From JAAYZX01 sp040770645 (lineage in GTDB: Bacteria > Actinomycetota > Thermoleophilia > RBG-16-64-13), in assembly GCA_040770645.1 (NCBI GenBank), contig JAXGIS010000014.1, positions 1 to 51,244 of the forward strand: a DNA stretch of 51,244 nucleotides, in the 5' to 3' direction. This document shows positions 8,705 to 18,241 of this stretch, piece after piece; position 1 is the stretch's first letter; every line of letters begins with the position of its first letter. The notes below the pieces were generated by a model. That model saw nothing but the letters and a program-made list of their open reading frames with translations. It searched no databases and was not told where the DNA came from. Position numbers and translations under genes: made by a program.

Positions 8705-9545
8705 AGTAATACCTCGCGATGTCGCTGCGCGTGACACTGCAGATTGACCGCCACCGGCAGCGACGCAATATGACACGGGGCTTCTTCCACGAAGACGTCG
8801 AGCACAGTGACCGTGCCCCAAGGCCCATGGGCCCAATCCCCAGGGCGTTGCACCGAGTCTTGAGCTCGCTCTCTAGCGCTGCCAAGCGCGGTACCAACGA
8901 GATCGAGCCGAGTGGACGCAACAAAGCCTGTTTGGCCAGGAGGGCAGCCTTCTCGAAGTTGCCGCCGACTCCTACTCCCACCACGAGCGGGGGGCAGGCA
9001 CTAGCCCCTCCCCGTTGCACTGTATCTACCACTGAGTCGATCACTCCGCGGATACCTCGAGACGGCTCCAGCATGGTCAACGTGCTCTTATTCTCCGCAC
9101 CGGCCCCCTTGGGCAACGCCACGATGCGGAGCCGGTCACCCGGGACCACGCGCATGTGCACGATCGCCGGAGTGTTGTCACCAGTGTTGATCCTCGCGTG
9201 CGCGGGCTCGGCCACACAGGAACAACGCAACATTGCCCCCACGTAGGCGCTCCGCACCCCCTCATTCAAAGCAGCTTCGAGACCCCCGCCCACCACATGG
9301 ACATCCTGGCCCAGTTCCACGAACATCACCGCCAACCCCGTATCCTGACACAAGGGGAGGCGCTCTGCCGCCGCCACTTCGGCGTTATTCAGTAACTGGA
9401 GCAGGACTTCGCGGCCCAACTCGCCCTGTTCCTGGTCCAAAGCCCGTTCGAGCGCCGCCCGAACATCATCGGCCATACGGGTGCACGCCTCCCTAAACAG
9501 GCGGTCGACGGCAGCGGTTATGACCTGTGCGTGTAGTTCTCTCAT
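8701..9545 (-). CDS. Class I fumarate hydratase alpha subunit; single frameshift near its end
   Basis: Iron-sulfur subunit, about 280 residues. ATG 9545 (MRELHAQVITAAVDRLFREA) is preferred over far upstream starts because those would run into the divergent trpS gene. Three cluster cysteines lie in LPLCQDTGLA, RCSCVAEPA and SACPPLVVGVGVGGNFEKAA, and substrate-binding INTGDNTP is present. At about 8815 the frame breaks inside GIGPMGLGG: the reading strand has four G where five would restore TVTVLDVFVEEAPCHIASLP and the natural end at 8701. A homopolymer shortened by one base is typical of a sequencing error, so the gene is probably functional. Divergent from trpS, 141 bp away. Confidence 0.85.
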
Positions 9546-9584
9546 GAGATCGCACACATGATAACCTGCTCTCGCCTCGCGGTC

Positions 9585-9614
9585 TTGGCCGGTCCCCTGA
9601 GTCTCCGCTAGACT
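9585..9614 (+). promoter_or_regulatory. Candidate promoter of trpS
   Basis: TTGGCC (9585-9590) and TAGACT (9609-9614) are separated by 18 bp and lie 72 bp before the chosen trpS start. Each box has two differences or fewer from consensus. Confidence 0.5.
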
Positions 9615-9686
9615 AGCGGCATTGACCAGGGGTGCAATCGCTGGGCGGCGACCCCCGCCATCGGAGTGGGACAGGAGACACAGGGC

Positions 9687-10670
9687 GTGAGAGTACTTTC
9701 CGGCATCCAACCATCGGGCAGGCTCCATATTGGCAACTACTTTGGGGCGCTGCGCCAACACCTCGCGCTGCAGGAAGACAATGAGTGTCTGTACTTCATG
9801 GCTTCCTACCACGCCCTCACCACGGTTCAAGACCCGGGCGAGATGCGGCAGAATACACTGGACGTAGCCTTGGACTACCTGACTCTGGGTTTGGACCCCA
9901 CGCGCACGCTGCTTTTCCGCCAACAAGACGTGCCCGAGGTCACCGAACTCACGTGGATCTTCTCATGCGTTACGCCCATGGGCTTGTTGGAGCGAGCTCA
10001 CAGCTACAAAGACAAGGTCGGGCGAGGGATCATGCCCAATGTAGGCCTGTTCTCTTATCCAATACTCATGGCCGCCGACATCCTCATCTACCGCTCCAAC
10101 CTGGTGCCGGTGGGTATGGACCAAAAACAACACATAGAGATCACGCGGGACATCGCAAGCAAATTCAACAGTCGCTTTGGAGATATCTTCCCTCTCCCCG
10201 ACGGGTACATACTCGAAGAAACGGCGGTTGTACCCGGCGTGGACGGAAGGAAGATGTCTAAGAGCTACGGAAACGAAATCGAGATCTTCGATGAGGGGTC
10301 CAGCCTCAAGCGCCGGGTCATGAGCATCGTAACCGATTCGACGCCGGTAGAGGAACCCAAGGACCCCGAGACTTCGACACCATTCCTGCTACTCAAGCTG
10401 GTGTCCTCGCCCGAGGAGGCGGAGTACTGGGCCGATCGGTATCGCGCGGGCGGGATGGGGTACGGCGAGGTCAAGAAGCGATTACTCGAACTCCTCAATG
10501 AGTTCTTCGGCCCACTGCGCGATAGGCGCCGGGAGTTGGCCCGGGATTCGGCTTACGTCGAGGACGTGCTGCGCGAGAGCGGTCGCAAAGCCCGTAACCT
10601 GGCCCACCAAACGATGGAACTTGTCCGCGAGGCCACTGGCTTCCCAATCAGTTATCGCGTCCCAGACTGA
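9687..10670 (+). CDS. trpS: Tryptophanyl-tRNA synthetase
   Basis: Class I aminoacyl-tRNA synthetase charging tRNA-Trp; 327 residues, the usual size. HIGH-like HIGN is in SGIQPSGRLHIGNYFGAL, the KMSKS loop is in GRKMSKSYGNEI, and the Trp pocket motif VPVGMDQKQHIEITRDIA is present. A GTG at 9666 is in frame, but GTG 9687 is preferred because ACAGGAG lies at a good distance before it and the family begins right at RVLSGIQPSG. The frame is intact. The LpdA-like gene follows 17 bp later and may be cotranscribed. Confidence 0.96.
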   Translation: MRVLSGIQPSGRLHIGNYFGALRQHLALQEDNECLYFMASYHALTTVQDPGEMRQNTLDVALDYLTLGLDPTRTLLFRQQDVPEVTELTWIFSCVTPMGLLERAHSYKDKVGRGIMPNVGLFSYPILMAADILIYRSNLVPVGMDQKQHIEITRDIASKFNSRFGDIFPLPDGYILEETAVVPGVDGRKMSKSYGNEIEIFDEGSSLKRRVMSIVTDSTPVEEPKDPETSTPFLLLKLVSSPEEAEYWADRYRAGGMGYGEVKKRLLELLNEFFGPLRDRRRELARDSAYVEDVLRESGRKARNLAHQTMELVREATGFPISYRVPD

Positions 10671-10687
10671 AGCTCGGAGTAGCGGAA

Positions 10688-12054
10688 ATGCCTACAGCGC
10701 CTTCTTTCGTCATCATCGGCGGTGGGCCCGCCGGCACAGCAGCCGCCACATACGCCGCGCGCCTCGGAGCGCGGGTAACCCTGGTGGAGAGGGATCTGAT
10801 AGGAGGGGCAGCGAACCTCCTGGACTGCATTCCTTCAAAGACAATGATTGCCACCGCGCGCGCCGTCTCATTCAATCGCCGTATTGCCGGCATGGGGCTC
10901 TCACCTGTGGACGCGCGCGTAGATGTGGACATACTGCGCGACCGCGTGGAAGGCATCAAGAGTTGGTTGGAAAGCTCCAATCGGGACCTACTCGCCAGCC
11001 AACACGTGCGTATGATCTGCGGGGTCGCCCGGCTGAACGGGCCGAATCACGTGGATGTGGAGACTGAATCCGGTACGGAACATATCTTCGCCGACTCCAT
11101 CTTGGTGGCCACGGGCAGCCGGCCCCGCATTCCCTGGTTCTGTGTCCCGGACGGAGAGCGCATCCTCACCACCCGCGACTGCTATCCCCCTCCCCACCTC
11201 CCCGAGCACATTGTGGTTGTGGGTTCAGGTGTCACCGGGGTTGAGTTCGTGCATTTGTTCAGTTCTTTGGGATCGCGGGTCACTCTGATCGTGAGCCGTC
11301 AACAGGTTCTGCCGCGACGAGACCCAGAAGTGGCGGCGGTGCTGGAGCAAGAGTTCCTGGATCGAGGCGTGTCCTTACTCAAAGGAGCCAAAGCCGCTGC
11401 CATCGACCGGCACGAAGAAGAAGTGGTGGTGCGATGCGACGACGGCCGCACGGTAGTGGGCTCCCATGTACTCCTTGCCATAGGATCAGTGCCGAACACC
11501 GAGGACTTGGGGCTGGACACCGCAGGAGTGAAGGTCGAGAAAGACGGCTACATATCGATAGACCACAATTGCCAGACTAACGTCCCCAACGTGTATGCCG
11601 CGGGGGATGTCAGCGGTAGGCTCCCACTGGCTTCAGTAGCATCAATGCAGGGGCGTCGCGTTGCCTATCACATTATGGGAATGAACACCCTCACCCATCG
11701 TCAACTCGATTACGACAAGGCCGCCAGCGCCATTTTCACCGAGCCGGAGATAGCCGACGTCGGCCTCGCCGAGACCGAAGCATTCGCCAGCGGGCGCAAG
11801 ATACGCGTCACCAAGGTTCCCTTCTCCTCCACAGCCAAAGCGCTCATAGACAACGACCCTCGCGGTTTCGTCAAGATCGTGAGCGACCCGGCTACCGGAG
11901 TTGTACTCGGTGGCTCCATCGTGGGCGGCATGCGGGCGAACTGATCTCGGTGCTGGCCCTGGCGGTGACCGCCAACCTCCGTGTCAACGACATCGTTGAT
12001 AGCCTACTGGTACACCCCGCTCTGTCAGAGGCCCTGGCCGAGGCGGCCGAATAG
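10688..12054 (+). CDS. LpdA-like NAD(P)H:quinone/disulfide oxidoreductase-family flavoprotein; single frameshift near the C-terminus
   Basis: Two-dinucleotide-fold FAD/NAD protein, about 455 residues when repaired. FAD-binding GGGPAGTAAATYAAR at residues 10-24, NAD-binding VVGSGVTGVEF at about 178, and the FAD-closing YAAGDVSG at about 305. The redox disulfide is incomplete: where lipoamide dehydrogenase has CxxxxC, this protein reads AANLLDC, keeping only the second Cys, as in Mycobacterium tuberculosis LpdA (Rv3303c), which reduces quinones rather than disulfides. After GGSIVGG the frame goes off and stops at 11944; one missing base near 11929 restores HAGELISVLALAV and the tail LLVHPALSEALAEAAE to a TAG at 12054. 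Likely cytosolic. Confidence 0.82.
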
Positions 12055-12092
12055 CCTGATGGAGACCGCGAGGCTCAACGCCCCGCATGAAG

Positions 12093-12656
12093 CTACAGTG
12101 CGCCTGCAGGCTTCTGCTGACCCACGAATACAAGCGTGCCGTTGAGCCAACTGGGATGATGTACGAGATCTGGCTCCGCTCCGTCGGGCACAACGAAAGT
12201 GAGGATCAGTTCCAGGCTTGTGCCGTGAAGCAGTGTACGGGCCTCAGGTCCAGACCGTGAGATGTCCAACGGAGCAGAAGCGCGCCCAACCATCGCTGAG
12301 AAATCCCGCGGATCCACCCGTACCGGCTTCTGGCCGGCGTTTTCGATGCGCACTACTGCCTGGTAGTATGTTTCGCCCGGACCGGGTCGAACCCCCGAGA
12401 CGGTGGCCATAGGGTACATGGGCCGCGCGGGAGTTGCTGTCAGTGTGGAGACAGGGACAAGGACCCTGACATCCCCCACAGCCGCCTGCTCGCCCACCCG
12501 GACCCGCTGGGTGGTGGGTTTGCCCCCCGTGGAGCCCGTCGTGACGGTGGTGGCTCCACCAGCCCCCTTCCCGCACCCGGCCACAATCCCTGTCAATGAC
12601 AGAGCCACGGTAGAGGCGATAACCACTGTCAGCAGAGTCCGACCCAAGATTCTCAT
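12093..12656 (-). CDS. Secreted lipoprotein with DUF4352-like immunoglobulin-fold domain
   Basis: 187 residues. The N-terminus has Arg residues, a hydrophobic stretch and the lipobox LTGIVAGC (Cys about 28), so it should be lipid-anchored outside the membrane. A Gly/Thr-rich linker (about 30-50) precedes a beta-rich domain with YYQAVVRIENAGQKPVRVDP, typical of DUF4352-type domains that hold secreted proteins or ligands. ATG at 12656 overlaps the dehydrogenase stop by 4 bp. It converges with the LpdA-like gene. Function unknown; coupling with another lipoprotein two genes upstream suggests an envelope role. Confidence 0.75.
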   Translation of the reverse strand: MRILGRTLLTVVIASTVALSLTGIVAGCGKGAGGATTVTTGSTGGKPTTQRVRVGEQAAVGDVRVLVPVSTLTATPARPMYPMATVSGVRPGPGETYYQAVVRIENAGQKPVRVDPRDFSAMVGRASAPLDISRSGPEARTLLHGTSLELILTFVVPDGAEPDLVHHPSWLNGTLVFVGQQKPAGAL

Positions 12657-13735
12657 CTCTGAGATGGTACCCCATCTCCGCTGGAGTCGGAACCGAACCC
12701 CTGCAACCGCAGAGCCTCCGCGTTCACCGCATGCAGGTTGCCATCCGTGAAGGCGGCGATTGCATTCAACGCGGCGAACTCAGCCATGCGACGCCGGGTC
12801 TCCACTGTGGCGCTTCCCAAGTGCGGTAAGAGCACCACATTGGGCAGATCCACGAGACCCGCGGTGAGGTTCGGCTCCGCCTCGTACACATCCAGACCCG
12901 CACCCCGCAGAGCCCCAGAGCGGATTCTCTCGACCAACGCCTGCTCGTCAACCACAGGCCCCCTGGATGTGTTGATCAAGATCGAGCCGGGGCGCATGCA
13001 CTCTAGTTCCCGTCGGCCCAGAAGATGACGAGTTCCATCGCTCAATGGAACATGGAGAGAGACGATATCGGCAACCTTCAGCAAATCCTCCAAGCAGGTG
13101 GCGTATCTCCACCTCGCCCCCAAGGGCACGCTCTCGGCGGGTAGGGGGCCGCTGCGCCGAACATACACCACCGCCATACCGAAGCCATTGGCAATCCTGG
13201 CAACAGCCGTGCCAATGCGCCCCACCCCTACCACGCCCAAAGTCCGGCCGCGCAACTCCATTCCCAGCAGCATGGAGGGCGACCACCCGTGGAAACCCCC
13301 GCTCTTCACCAGACGATCTCCTTCCACCACCCGCCGCGCCGTCGCCAGGATGAGCGCCCACGTCAGCTCGGCGGTAGCATCAGTAAGGACATCGGGGGTG
13401 GTGGCGACAAAAACGTGTCGTTCGGTGGCGGCCGCCACATCGATGTTGTCGAATCCCACCGCACAGGTGGAAATCACTCTCAGCTGGGGCCCCGCGGAGT
13501 CCATGACACCGGCATCAATAGGATCGGTCAGTGTACAGACGATGGCCTCGGCGCCCCGCACACCCGCCAGCAAATCGGTACGAGAGAGAGGAACATCTTC
13601 CAAGTTCCCCCGCAGAGCAAACGCCTCCCGCAGAAGCGTCGGGGCCGGTTCTGGGAGAAGGCGTGTAATAAATGCATGTCGCCTAGGGTTGGTAGTACCC
13701 ATCGTCACACTCGATCCTGGTTCGTCCGAGGTCAT
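12653..13735 (-). CDS. D-isomer-specific 2-hydroxyacid dehydrogenase (glyoxylate/hydroxypyruvate reductase-like)
   Basis: NAD(P)-dependent reductase interconverting a 2-oxoacid and D-2-hydroxyacid; 360 residues with a short N-terminal extension. Rossmann motif GVVGVGRIGTAVAR at about 165-178, catalytic Arg in NTSRGPVVDE, Glu in GLDVYEAEP and the proton donor His in LLPHLGSATVETRRRM. The first Met is kept as start because its ATG overlaps the hydrolase stop (ATGA), and the stop overlaps the next start in the same way, so the three genes form one coupled operon. A Met at residue 12 matches the usual family start and is an alternative. Substrate unknown; the GyaR/GhrB branch is likely. Confidence 0.9.
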   Translation of the reverse strand: MTSDEPGSSVTMGTTNPRRHAFITRLLPEPAPTLLREAFALRGNLEDVPLSRTDLLAGVRGAEAIVCTLTDPIDAGVMDSAGPQLRVISTCAVGFDNIDVAAATERHVFVATTPDVLTDATAELTWALILATARRVVEGDRLVKSGGFHGWSPSMLLGMELRGRTLGVVGVGRIGTAVARIANGFGMAVVYVRRSGPLPAESVPLGARWRYATCLEDLLKVADIVSLHVPLSDGTRHLLGRRELECMRPGSILINTSRGPVVDEQALVERIRSGALRGAGLDVYEAEPNLTAGLVDLPNVVLLPHLGSATVETRRRMAEFAALNAIAAFTDGNLHAVNAEALRLQGFGSDSSGDGVPSQR

Positions 13736-14511
13736 GGTTTGGAGTTCGCAGCCAGGAACTCGAGAACAAGGCCCTGCGCACGCGACCCTTCCTTGCCTTT
13801 GAACAGATCAGTGCCGTGGGCGGCCCCAGGCAACATGGCGATCTGTTTGGGGTCGTTGGCGAGTTGGAAAAGGGTCCGAATCCCCTGCGCCGCAGTGTCC
13901 CCCTCGGCCGCGATGAAGAGCTTGGCACACCGCGAAGCTGAGACGGCTTTCGACGCATCCAGCCCTTTGAACTCCATCGGCGCCGAAACGATGACGACAC
14001 CCGCCAAAGGTTCGTCCACGGCCGCCACAAGCGCTGCAGTGCCGCCCATAGATGCTCCGATCACAAACACATCTCGCGACCCACGAGCGATCAGGGCGGC
14101 TGCCGCCGCCTGGATGTCGCGATATATGAGGTCGATCTGCTGAGTGCCGGTCGAGGTACCGTACCCCCTGAAATCGAACGTGAGAGTCCGGTAGCCTTCT
14201 CGCGACAGAACTCGGGCAAACTCATACCAGCTGGACTGGTCTTTGGGATACATGTGCGCCAACACCACGCCCACCTCCCCCTCACCGAACAACCTCCCGG
14301 AGAGGGTGACTCCGTCCTGTGTGGTGAACGTGATACTCGCGCCGGGCTCGGCGGCGCCGGATGGGGTGGAATCTCCACAAGCGCCGAGCCCGGCGACGGC
14401 CACCAGCGCGAGCACAAGAACCAAGCCCCCATAAATCCAAGCCCGTATCGAACGGATCCTTGAGCTTGAGGACCTCCCTGCGCGGTGCGGTGAAAAGAAT
14501 GGTAGTACCAT
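13732..14511 (-). CDS. Lipid-anchored alpha/beta hydrolase
   Basis: 259 residues. A basic N-terminus, a hydrophobic segment at about 27-43 and VAGLGAC (lipobox, Cys about 45) predict a lipoprotein on the outer face of the membrane. The mature domain is an alpha/beta hydrolase: oxyanion region LAHMYPKDQSSW, FDFRGYGTSTG, nucleophile elbow GASMGG, Asp in AAEGDTAA and His in GAAHGTDLF give a complete triad. Start ATG 14511 has AGGAGG only 2 bp upstream, which is close. First gene of a three-gene overlapping operon, divergent from the DUF72 gene 35 bp away. Confidence 0.85.
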   Translation of the reverse strand: MVLPFFSPHRAGRSSSSRIRSIRAWIYGGLVLVLALVAVAGLGACGDSTPSGAAEPGASITFTTQDGVTLSGRLFGEGEVGVVLAHMYPKDQSSWYEFARVLSREGYRTLTFDFRGYGTSTGTQQIDLIYRDIQAAAAALIARGSRDVFVIGASMGGTAALVAAVDEPLAGVVIVSAPMEFKGLDASKAVSASRCAKLFIAAEGDTAAQGIRTLFQLANDPKQIAMLPGAAHGTDLFKGKEGSRAQGLVLEFLAANSKP

Positions 14512-14546
14512 TGCCTCCTACTGAGCGATCGGACCGGTGGCCACTG

Positions 14547-15527
14547 ATGATGCATAACGATTTCGAACTTCAGCAACCCGACTCACCCCCGCAGAACACC
14601 TCGCTCCGTGACGACCCCACTGCCACACAGCGCCGCATCCGAGTCGGTACTTGCTCGTGGACAGATCGTACCATGGTGGCCGCTTGGTACCCGAGAGACG
14701 TCCGCTCCGCCGCCGATCGGCTTCGCTATTACGCCACGTGGTTCGACACCGTCGAAGTGGACTCCACCTTCACGGGCTCCCCAGCCGGCGGATAGCGCAC
14801 CTTTGGGCGGAACGAACTCCCCCCGGTTTCCTGTTCCACGTGAAGGCTTTCGCCATGATGACCAGACACCCGGTCAGGCCCGAACAGCTGCCTCGGCAAC
14901 TGCGCGAAGCTCTGCCGTATGAGGAGGACTCGTCCGGCAGGATCATCCACCCCACACATGAGTTGCGAAAGGCTGTATTCGACTGGTTCCTGGAGGCCCT
15001 CAGCCCACTGGGCCAGGCCGGCAAGCTCGGAGCCGTCCTCCTCCAGTTTCCCCTACATGACAGCCTCACCCCGCGCTCCGCGACTATATTCGCTATGCGG
15101 TCCAGCTCCTCAAACCACATCCAGTGGCAGTGGAGTTCCGTCACGCTTCTTGGGTGAATGGAGATGAGTTCCCCAAACCACTCAGCTGCTGGAGGAGCTG
15201 GGAGCTGCGTATGTATGCGTCGATGAGCCCCGAATTGCATCCCCCACAGTACTGCCGCCGATTGTGGCCTGCACCACTCCGTCTCTTGCGTACGTGCGGT
15301 TCCACGGTAGGAACAGCGCAACTTGGAACGCGAAGACGCGCTCCGCTGCGGAACGCTTCCGATATCGGTACAACGATGCAGAGCTCCGCGAGTGGGTTGA
15401 TCCGATCATGCGCTTGGCCGGACTGGCCGAAACCACACACGTCCTCTTCAACAACTGCTACGGTGACTACGCTCCCAAGAACGCGCGTCAGATGATGTTT
15501 TTGCTCGATCTCATGCACGAGCCGTGA
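14547..15527 (+). pseudogene. DUF72 (YecE-like) protein, frameshifted
   Basis: DUF72 proteins have a TIM-barrel fold and unknown function. Segments in order: RRIRVGTCSWTDRTMVAAWY and FDTVEVDSTFTGSP from the start, GFLFHVKAFAMMTRHPVRP and GKLGAVLLQFP in a second frame, AVEFRHASWVNGDEF in a third, and YVRFHGRNSATW plus THVLFNNCYGDYAPKNARQM in the last, ending with TGA at 15527. Shifts lie near 14785, 15070-15120 and 15190. The diagnostic VGTCSW, VEFRH and FNN...YA motifs are intact. Start at ATGATG 14547-14552 is chosen from position between divergent genes. Length about 325 residues with an N-terminal extension. Confidence 0.75.
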
Positions 15528-15629
15528 GAGAGGAGGATCCGGCCCACTCAGACATCTGCCCGTGACGGACCTCTGCTATCCTTCCGGACAGATACCCACG
15601 GATGCGCACAGCCGACATCTGGAGGAACG

Positions 15630-16999
15630 ATGCCGCGCTTACCCAAGCTTACGCCCGAGACTCTGCAGTTCGTGTTGCTTTCTTTCGAAGGGCCAGACCA
15701 ATACTCCATGGCCGGCGGCCTCGGCGTCCGCATGAAGGAGTTGGGTTTGGAACTGGCCAGACAGGGCTTCAACACCCACCACATCTTCATCGGAGACCCC
15801 AGCAAGCCTGCCCGTTCTCACCCCCACAAGAACCTGACCCTACACCGCTGGTGCCGATGGCTCTCCGAACGCCATCCTCTGGCGTATACGACGGAGAGGA
15901 ATCAAAGCTGCTCGACTGGAACAACAGCGTGCCTCCATTCGTAACCTCCGAGCTTGTGCGACCGGCTGCGCAAGAAGGCAAACTCACCGCCGTGCTCGCC
16001 GAGGAATGGCATACGGCATTCTGTACGTGCCAACTCTCGGACCAGTTGTGGAGAGCCGGACTGCGGGATCAAGCCATTATTCTTTGGAATGCTAATAATA
16101 TTATGGGGTTCGATCGGATCGACTGGGGTAGGCTGAACTACTGCAGCCAGATCACCGCCGTATCTCGTTACATGAAACACCTGATGTGGACCCGGGGCGT
16201 CAACCCCTTAGTAATACCCAATGGTATCCCCGCCGACCGGATCCGCAAGTTGCCGGAGCAAAGCATCAAGGCATTACGAGCGGCCATCGGCGTGGATGAA
16301 GTGCTGTTCAAGATCGGGCGATGGAGCCCGGACAAACGCTGGAATATGGCCATCGAGGCGCTGGCCGCGGAGCGTCTGCGTGGACGAAGCATCAGTATGG
16401 TCATCCGAGGGGGGATAGAACCCCACGCGCTCGAGGTGCTCCATAATGCTCACACTCGAGGTCTCAAGATCGTGGACCTCAGGCTGCCCGAGAAAACCAG
16501 TGAAGCCATCGCCGCATTCAATCAGGCTCCCCGGGCCGACATCTACAACGTCTTGTCGTTCATGACCGACGACATCATCTCGCTCTTCTACGCAGCTGCC
16601 GATGCAGTTCTCGCCAACTCGGGCCACGAACCTTTTGGGCTGGTAGGTCTGGAGGTCATGGCGGCGGGAGGCATGGCGTTTGTCGGCTCCACGGGCGAAG
16701 ACTACGCCATCCCGTGGCTGAACGGGGTCGTGTTGGACTCAGATGACCCCGCGGAGATATGTGTGGCCCTCCAGCATCTGCGCGAGCAGCCTCAGGCACG
16801 AGTGCAAATGCGGCGGGAGGCCAAAGCCACCGCCGAAAACTACACTTGGAAGAAGATCGTAGAAGATGCATTGCTGCAGAAGCTGAAATACACGGCAGTA
16901 CGACAAGACGTGCGCGTGGCTTCATGGCCCCTGCTCGGCTCCATCGCATACGAGCACGGCACGACGCCGGCCGGCAAAACCCCCGGCACAGCCTGCTGA
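15630..16999 (+). CDS. GT4-family glycosyltransferase (glycogen synthase-like); single frameshift near 15875
   Basis: Retaining nucleotide-sugar transferase, about 455 residues. Start ATG 15630 follows GGAGGAACG. N-terminal FEGPDQYSMAGGLGVRMKEL is the sugar-nucleotide loop of GT4/GT5 enzymes (S/A-GGLG), followed by a shift near 15875 into the frame that runs clean to 16999. The C-terminal domain has FKIGRWSPDKRWNMAIEAL and the donor-binding SGHEPFGLVGLEVMAAGG with the E-x7-E pattern. Next to two GH57 enzymes, it probably builds or extends an alpha-glucan, or makes trehalose or another alpha-glucoside. Acceptor is not determinable here. Confidence 0.82.
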
Positions 17000-17004
17000 C
17001 CGAG

Positions 17005-18219
17005 ATGGCCGACACCCTAGTCACATACTGCGTAGTCCACCAGCCACGCCGGCTGCTTCTGCCTGCCCGGCCAATACCCCAAGGCACGAAACCCAAGGAG
17101 ATGGCCGCCTTCCTCTTCGATGATGCCATGAACCGGCGCTATTTCGAGAAAGTGGCACGCTGGTGCTACTACCCGGCCACCGAGATGTTCACCCGCATGC
17201 TCGACCGGGGCTTCAAGCTGGGGCTCGGCTTCTCCGTGAGCTTCTTGTGGCAGTTGCGACGCTGGGATAGACGACTGGCCAACCGCTTCCGCCGTCTAGT
17301 TTCCCACCCCAACTGCGAGCTCGTGGGCGTGGAACCGTATCACGGTTTCGCCTTCGCCCTCGACATCGGCTTGTTTCAAGAGGAGATGAAACGCGGCAAA
17401 GCGTACGCTGAGGATTTCTTTGGCAAGGAAATACGTGTCACCGATACCACGGAGATGGTTCTCAATAATGAGATCTATTTCGCCCTGGCACAGGCCGGAT
17501 ACACGGCCACCATGCTGGACGGCAGGCCGTGGGTGATGGAGTGGCGCGAACCCACCCGTCTCTACCGGCACGCAGGGAAAGATCTGGCCGTCTTCTGCCG
17601 CCACCACGAGCTGTCAGACGACGTGGGTTACCGCTTCAGCAACGTGGGGTGGGTGGGGCATCCGCTCACAGCCGACACCTACGCACGTCTCATCCGGGAA
17701 ACATGGGGGAGGATGGTGTTCTTGGGGTGGGACTATGAGACCTTCGGTGAGCACCAGAAGAAGGATACCGGCATCTTCGACTTCCTGAAGCATATGCCGG
17801 ATGCCATCATCAAAAAGACACCGTTCAAATTCATGACCGCCCTCGGAAGCTGTGGCGCGTTTTGCCGAGACGCTCTCCGGACCTGCCGTTACCCGAGTTC
17901 GGCACCACCTGGGCAGGATCCGGGGGTATGGAGTTCTTCCTCGGGAACGCCTCGCAACAGGCAATCTTGCGACTTATGGCTTCCGCACTGCACAAAGCCC
18001 GACTCACCGGCCGCGCCGATCTACTGGACCTGGCGCTGTGGCTTCTTCAATCCGACAACCTCCACTTGATCCAATGGGCCGGTAGGAGCCGGATCGGAAG
18101 CGGAAGTATCGGCGTACTTCACGCCCGATGAATGGTGGTCTCTCGGGGGCGATCGCATCTTGTTTGAGCAGCAGAACGTATACAAGAACTTCATCCGGGC
18201 TATGGACGCCTTTGCCTGA
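17005..18219 (+). pseudogene. GH57 alpha-amylase-family glycoside hydrolase, frameshifted at the C-terminal third
   Basis: GH57 enzymes cleave or transfer alpha-1,4-glucans inside the cell. Start ATG 17005, 5 bp after the glycosyltransferase. The clean first 280 residues hold GVEPYHGFAF, DTTEMVLNNEIYFALAQAGY (Glu as likely nucleophile, matching the TExxxNNEI signature of the family) and FLGWDYETFGEH (Asp acid/base). The frame breaks near 17850, again near 17880 and near 18090; continuations GGMEFFLGNASQQAILRL, LALWLLQSDNLHLIQW and TPDEWWSLGGDRILFEQQNV lead to a TGA at 18219. Repaired length about 404. No signal peptide. Confidence 0.82.
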
Positions 18220-18241
18220 GATGAAGGCGGCTTGCTGACTT

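Noticed and set aside
9546..9926. N-terminal extension of fumarase alpha to 9926
   Set aside because: It would overlap divergent trpS by over 200 bp and shows no homology; ATG 9545 fits the family start.
14832..14847. Second parS-like sequence in the DUF72 gene
   Set aside because: Only 12 of 16 positions match, and the right half of the palindrome is broken; likely chance within coding sequence.
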